NCBI GenBank assembly: GCA_009103225.1
Contig: RHPI01001202.1
Coordinates: forward strand, 1 to 51,040
From: Chlorokybus atmophyticus
Taxonomy: Eukaryota; Streptophyta; Chlorokybophyceae; Chlorokybales; Chlorokybaceae
DNA: 51,040 bases
Direction of reading: 5' to 3'
Numbering within the stretch: position 1 is the first letter of the stretch; every line of letters starts with the position of its first letter. Made by a program: the position numbers and the translations under genes. The notes beneath the pieces are model-generated. The model had not been told where the DNA came from. It made no database searches and worked only from the letters and a program-made list of their open reading frames with translations. Positions 47,920-51,040 of the stretch are shown one piece after another.

Positions 47920-49510
47920 ATGGTGGGGGCGGCGAGGTCCACCAAGAGGAGGCTGCTCTCGCTGCTGGCAACAGGGGCGGCGTTGCTTCTGCTGTGGGGC
48001 ATGTGGGCGAGCCAGTTGGCACTGACGCCGTTGACGGAGCACAATGCGGCATTGTTGGCTCTGCAAGACACGACTGTCTTCCCACCAACGGTCTTGTCAA
48101 TCCCTTCTACACCTCCTGCTCCACCCACTACACCTCTGCAGCCAGGCCGCTGGTTGCAGTGGACGCCGCGAGCAGAAGAGCTGATTCTTGGATATGTAGG
48201 AAGCATGCAGTTCCCGCACACATGCGATGACCAGCGCGTGCTGTTCTTGACTCCTAGGGAGAAGGTGAGCTGCCAGTTGCAGTTGTTCATCAAGGTTTGA
48301 CGTGTTGTACTAATTCAGTTTGTCCTTGTCCTGTCTGTTGCTTTTGGAAGCTGCTATGGTGCTTGATGCAGGCAATGCATGTGTGCATGTGGTGTAGTAC
48401 TCAACATGTCCACTGTATTGGCAGGGATTCTTTTCTACCCTGCATTCCTTTGAGATGGCGCTGGTCGCTGCCATGCATCTCAACCGCACACTGGTGCCGC
48501 TGCCCAACCCGGACAAGCTGTCCATGCAAGGGTTGGAGCAGAACGGGCACGGCGGGTACAGCCTGTGGGCCAGCCACATCGTGTCTCCCACATGCGTAAA
48601 ACACCTCGAGCAGTTCACGCTCTCTGCAAACGGCCTGAATGTCATGGATGTCCCGCACGCTTGTGGGAACTTCACGGATGCCGCCAGCCCCATCTCGCAC
48701 GAGCCAGGCAAGTATGTCCAGTACTGCAGCGGTGGCAAATGGGAGGTGCCTTGGTGCCGAGTACCTGTCACTGAGTGTTGCACCAAAGTCAACCTTCTGG
48801 ACTCGCATTTCTCCTTGCGTGGCTTTCCTGACTGGCTGTGGAGCGAGCTGCTGGCAGAAGGTGCCGTCGTGCTGCCTCTGAATAAAGCTGTTCATCCTTT
48901 GGAGCAGCAGTTTATGCTGCATGCCATCATCGGCAAGTGGTTGTTCGACAAAGCCGTCAGCAATAAGGAAGTGCTTCACTTTGTGCAGACGTTGCCAGCC
49001 AGTTCTTTGATGCTCGGTGTTCAAGTCCGCCGCTCAGACAAGAAGCACGAAGACCCGTACTGGAAGCTTCACCGCCAGTACCGGCCTGTCGCTGACTACT
49101 TCAAAGCCGTGTTGGAGACCACACCTGGCAATGGACTGCCAAAGTGTCCGGAAGCAGTTTTTCTCATATCAGATGATCCGCAAGTCCTCAGCTTTGCCAA
49201 GCTGGAACAAGCAGCACGCAAGGCTCGTGAAGCTGGCAAGGCTGATGAGCTCTGCTTCGCAAATCTATACTCAGACACGGCTGCCACAGCTATGTCGGAG
49301 TCCAGGGCGATGAGGAACCTGCCAGATGAAGTCAACCGCATGCTTGCTGGTGTTCGGACAATGGTCACCCGCGTTGACTACGCTGTTGTTACAGCATCCT
49401 CCAACATTGGTAGGTTTATTTTTGAGTATCTTGGGGCTAGAGTGCGCATTGCTCAGGTCGTTTCGCAAGGGCCGTTGGGAGTGCTACTGGATGGCCACTG
49501 GCACATGTGA
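47920..49510 (+). CDS. GT23-like (FUT8-type) fucosyltransferase, type II Golgi membrane protein
   Basis: Two exons (47920-48264 and 48425-49510) join in phase to 476 residues. The N-terminus has a basic cytosolic stub and one hydrophobic anchor (residues ~11-28, LLSLLATGAALLLLWGMW), then a Pro/Thr-rich stem, as in Golgi glycosyltransferases. The catalytic part starts FSTLHSFEMALVAAMHLNRTLV. It later carries GVQVRRSDKKHEDPYW (the fucosyltransferase HxRRxDK-type motif), PVADYF, FLISDDPQVL and DYAVVTASSNIGRFIFEY. The order resembles the GDP-fucose-binding half of FUT8/NodZ. The first motif residue is Gln instead of the usual His. A member of a plant O-fucosyltransferase family is the main alternative, because the whole clan shares these blocks. 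The acceptor is unknown. Cys residues in the middle suggest a disulfide-bonded luminal domain. Confidence 0.75.
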
Positions 49511-49910
49511 GTATGCAGCTTGTGTACGCATCCATGTAGCACCTGAGTGCATATTGTTCCAGGTGTGTAGGTAAAACATTGTGATAAACTATGTTGTAGA
49601 ACAGCACATACAAATGGTCCTGCTGTCGTTTGTTGCCGGTCAGCCATTGGGTAGTGTCCCTTGGGTAGTGGCAAATGTGGCATTGCATGGCCAAGTGGAG
49701 GCTGCAATGCAGGTGCTTGAGCTGCTTCTGCTTCACCTATGCCACCAAACATCATGCATCATCTAGCATTGTGCAAACGACACTTCTGTGGGGGGCTGCA
49801 TGTCATGTTGCAATACGACTTGTGTTGGTGGTGCACGTAGTCCACACAGACACAAAAGTAGTACATAAGCTCAGACCAGCCGCATATTTTTGATGCTTGT
49901 AGGCTAGCCG
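49511..49910. other. 3' flank of the fucosyltransferase gene
   Basis: No gene is recognised. There is no TGTAA within about 100 nt of the stop. The segment leads into the dispersed repeat at 49911. Confidence 0.5.
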
Positions 49911-50282
49911 CACCAATCCCACCACCCAACCCCACCGACAGCACATAGCTGCCAGCTGCGATGCAGTGGTCCTGCGCGATGCAGTGCTGACGTTTGCACT
50001 GGACAGTGAGGGTTGGGGTAGTGAGGGAGAGCAAAGTACCGATGACTCTGCAGAAGAGTGTGGCGGGGAAGAGCGGGAGAGAGGCAAGCAGAGAGAGGCA
50101 GAGGGAGTCGTCGTCATTGCTGCTGCCATCCTTGCCATCTTTGCCATTGTCGATACCAACTAAGTGTGAGACCGTATGGGCGGGTGAATACTTTGCAATG
50201 TGCATGCTGGTGTGAACTAACGGGGTAGGGGTTAGTGTGTTGGGTAGAGTTAGGAGTTAGGAGTTAGGAGCAGCCCGGTGGT
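49911..50282 (+). repeat. Dispersed repeat, right copy (inverted relative to the left-end copy)
   Basis: The body at 49911-50166 matches the reverse complement of about 156-400. It is followed by CTAACGGGG at 50217-50225 and CAGCCCGGTGGT at 50271-50282. Between the boxes are three copies of gttagga (about 50248-50268). The spacing between boxes is about 45 bp here, 43 bp at 35600-35663 and 41 bp at the left end. Confidence 0.6.
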
Positions 50283-51040
50283 ATGAAACATCTTCATGCC
50301 AAGGCATGTGCCGTGTGTTAGATGTGATGCAGGACATTGCATGCGTTTGACACTATGCATGCTGTTAATCTAGCATCATATCTTTTATACACTCTTAAAC
50401 GAGGGCTTCAAGATACGAGGAGAAACCACTACTATCTACACACATGGTGTATGCGTCGAATACATAAAATAAAAGGCTATTCTATGCATGCAGCATGTGC
50501 AAGTGATGCAACTGTTGAATGTACAACTCTCGCTCTCGCTTGCTAGGCCGATGTACTGCTGAGGGGCTCCGCTCACTGCTACCGCTCTTGTATTTACTCA
50601 TTGCTTGCTTTGTGCTAGCACCGACGTGACCCATTGCCCTTAACGTCTAGACATTTGCCGCATCACACCACTTGCTGCTCGTTATCGAATCATGTAATTG
50701 TGGATGTACTTTGTTGTTGTGTTGTCTTGACACAATAATCAGTAATGCTCTGCAAATTTAAACACAGGTCTTTGCGTGTACATGACGTAGGAAAAACTTG
50801 AGGTGCCTGCAATAAAATTAGGCACAAAAGGATTATATGCAAAATTGAGAACAATGGCATGTGCGCGTCTTTTTATCGAAGGGGAATTGTTTCACACTTG
50901 TTTCGACACAAAATAAAGAGATTACGTGTGTTAGTAGGAGGCAAGTGCAGCTGTTGCACAAAGCAAGGAGAAGGGCCCGGAATGCGCAATCACACGCAAG
51001 TGCAAACTTACCATATTTTGCTGCGACAGCCCCCCCCCCC
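50283..51040. other. Unassigned right end of window, ending in poly(C)
   Basis: No coding segment with recognisable similarity is seen. The sequence becomes AT-rich after 50.6 kb and ends in a run of at least ten C (51031-51040), which may be a low-quality contig end. Confidence 0.5.

Noticed and set aside
1-51040. tRNA or rRNA genes and CRISPR arrays
   Set aside because: I looked for T-loop-like gttcgaatcc strings and regularly spaced repeats and found none with a consistent fold or spacing.

Overview
The window is nuclear DNA of a eukaryote, most probably a green alga. Every gene I could model is intron-rich (86 introns modelled in eight genes, mostly 60-150 nt). The products have plant or green-lineage versions: a myosin XI with a C-terminal dilute domain, a plant-type CUL4, and plant-type HUS1 and CABIN1-like proteins. 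Three genes have TGTAA, the poly(A) signal typical of green algae, downstream of the stop. The mobile elements include a Penelope-like element with an N-terminal GIY-YIG domain, an architecture described in green algae. I cannot name the species.

Layout: 1-2.6 kb is repetitive, with a Penelope-like reverse transcriptase pseudogene. Then come eight spliced genes that strictly alternate strand, so they form four divergent pairs: (1) an FMN split-barrel/DUF2470 protein (-, 3689-5747) with a CABIN1-like TPR protein (+, 6737-13683); (2) HUS1 (-, 14513-16362) with a GOST/TMEM87-type seven-transmembrane protein (+, 17813-20103); (3) myosin XI (-, 22019-29870 plus an unresolved 5' exon) with a LENG8-like SAC3/GANP protein (+, 31825-34894); (4) CUL4 (-, 43470-47518) with a GT23-like fucosyltransferase (+, 47920-49510). 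For seven genes the exon chain is a single open frame with phase-compatible junctions, and protein motifs continue across the junctions. Myosin lacks only its first exon.

Between pairs 3 and 4 (34.9-43.4 kb) is a repeat island. It holds hairpins, a second Penelope-like fragment, an orphan ORF, an AT-rich stretch and a decayed Penelope-like element with long direct terminal repeats (about 37352-42830). That element carries a GIY-YIG-like domain upstream of its RT and is split by a small LTR element (about 40445-41858) of TRIM type. The right end (49.5-51.0 kb) carries a repeat also found inverted at the left end.

The genes are housekeeping functions, not one pathway. CABIN1-like (histone chaperone), HUS1 (9-1-1 checkpoint clamp) and CUL4 (DDB1 ubiquitin ligase) all act on chromatin or genome maintenance; the GOST protein, fucosyltransferase and myosin XI belong to the secretory and trafficking system. 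The most unusual observations are the nested retroelements, the high share of GC-AG introns, and the recurrent boxed repeat motif.
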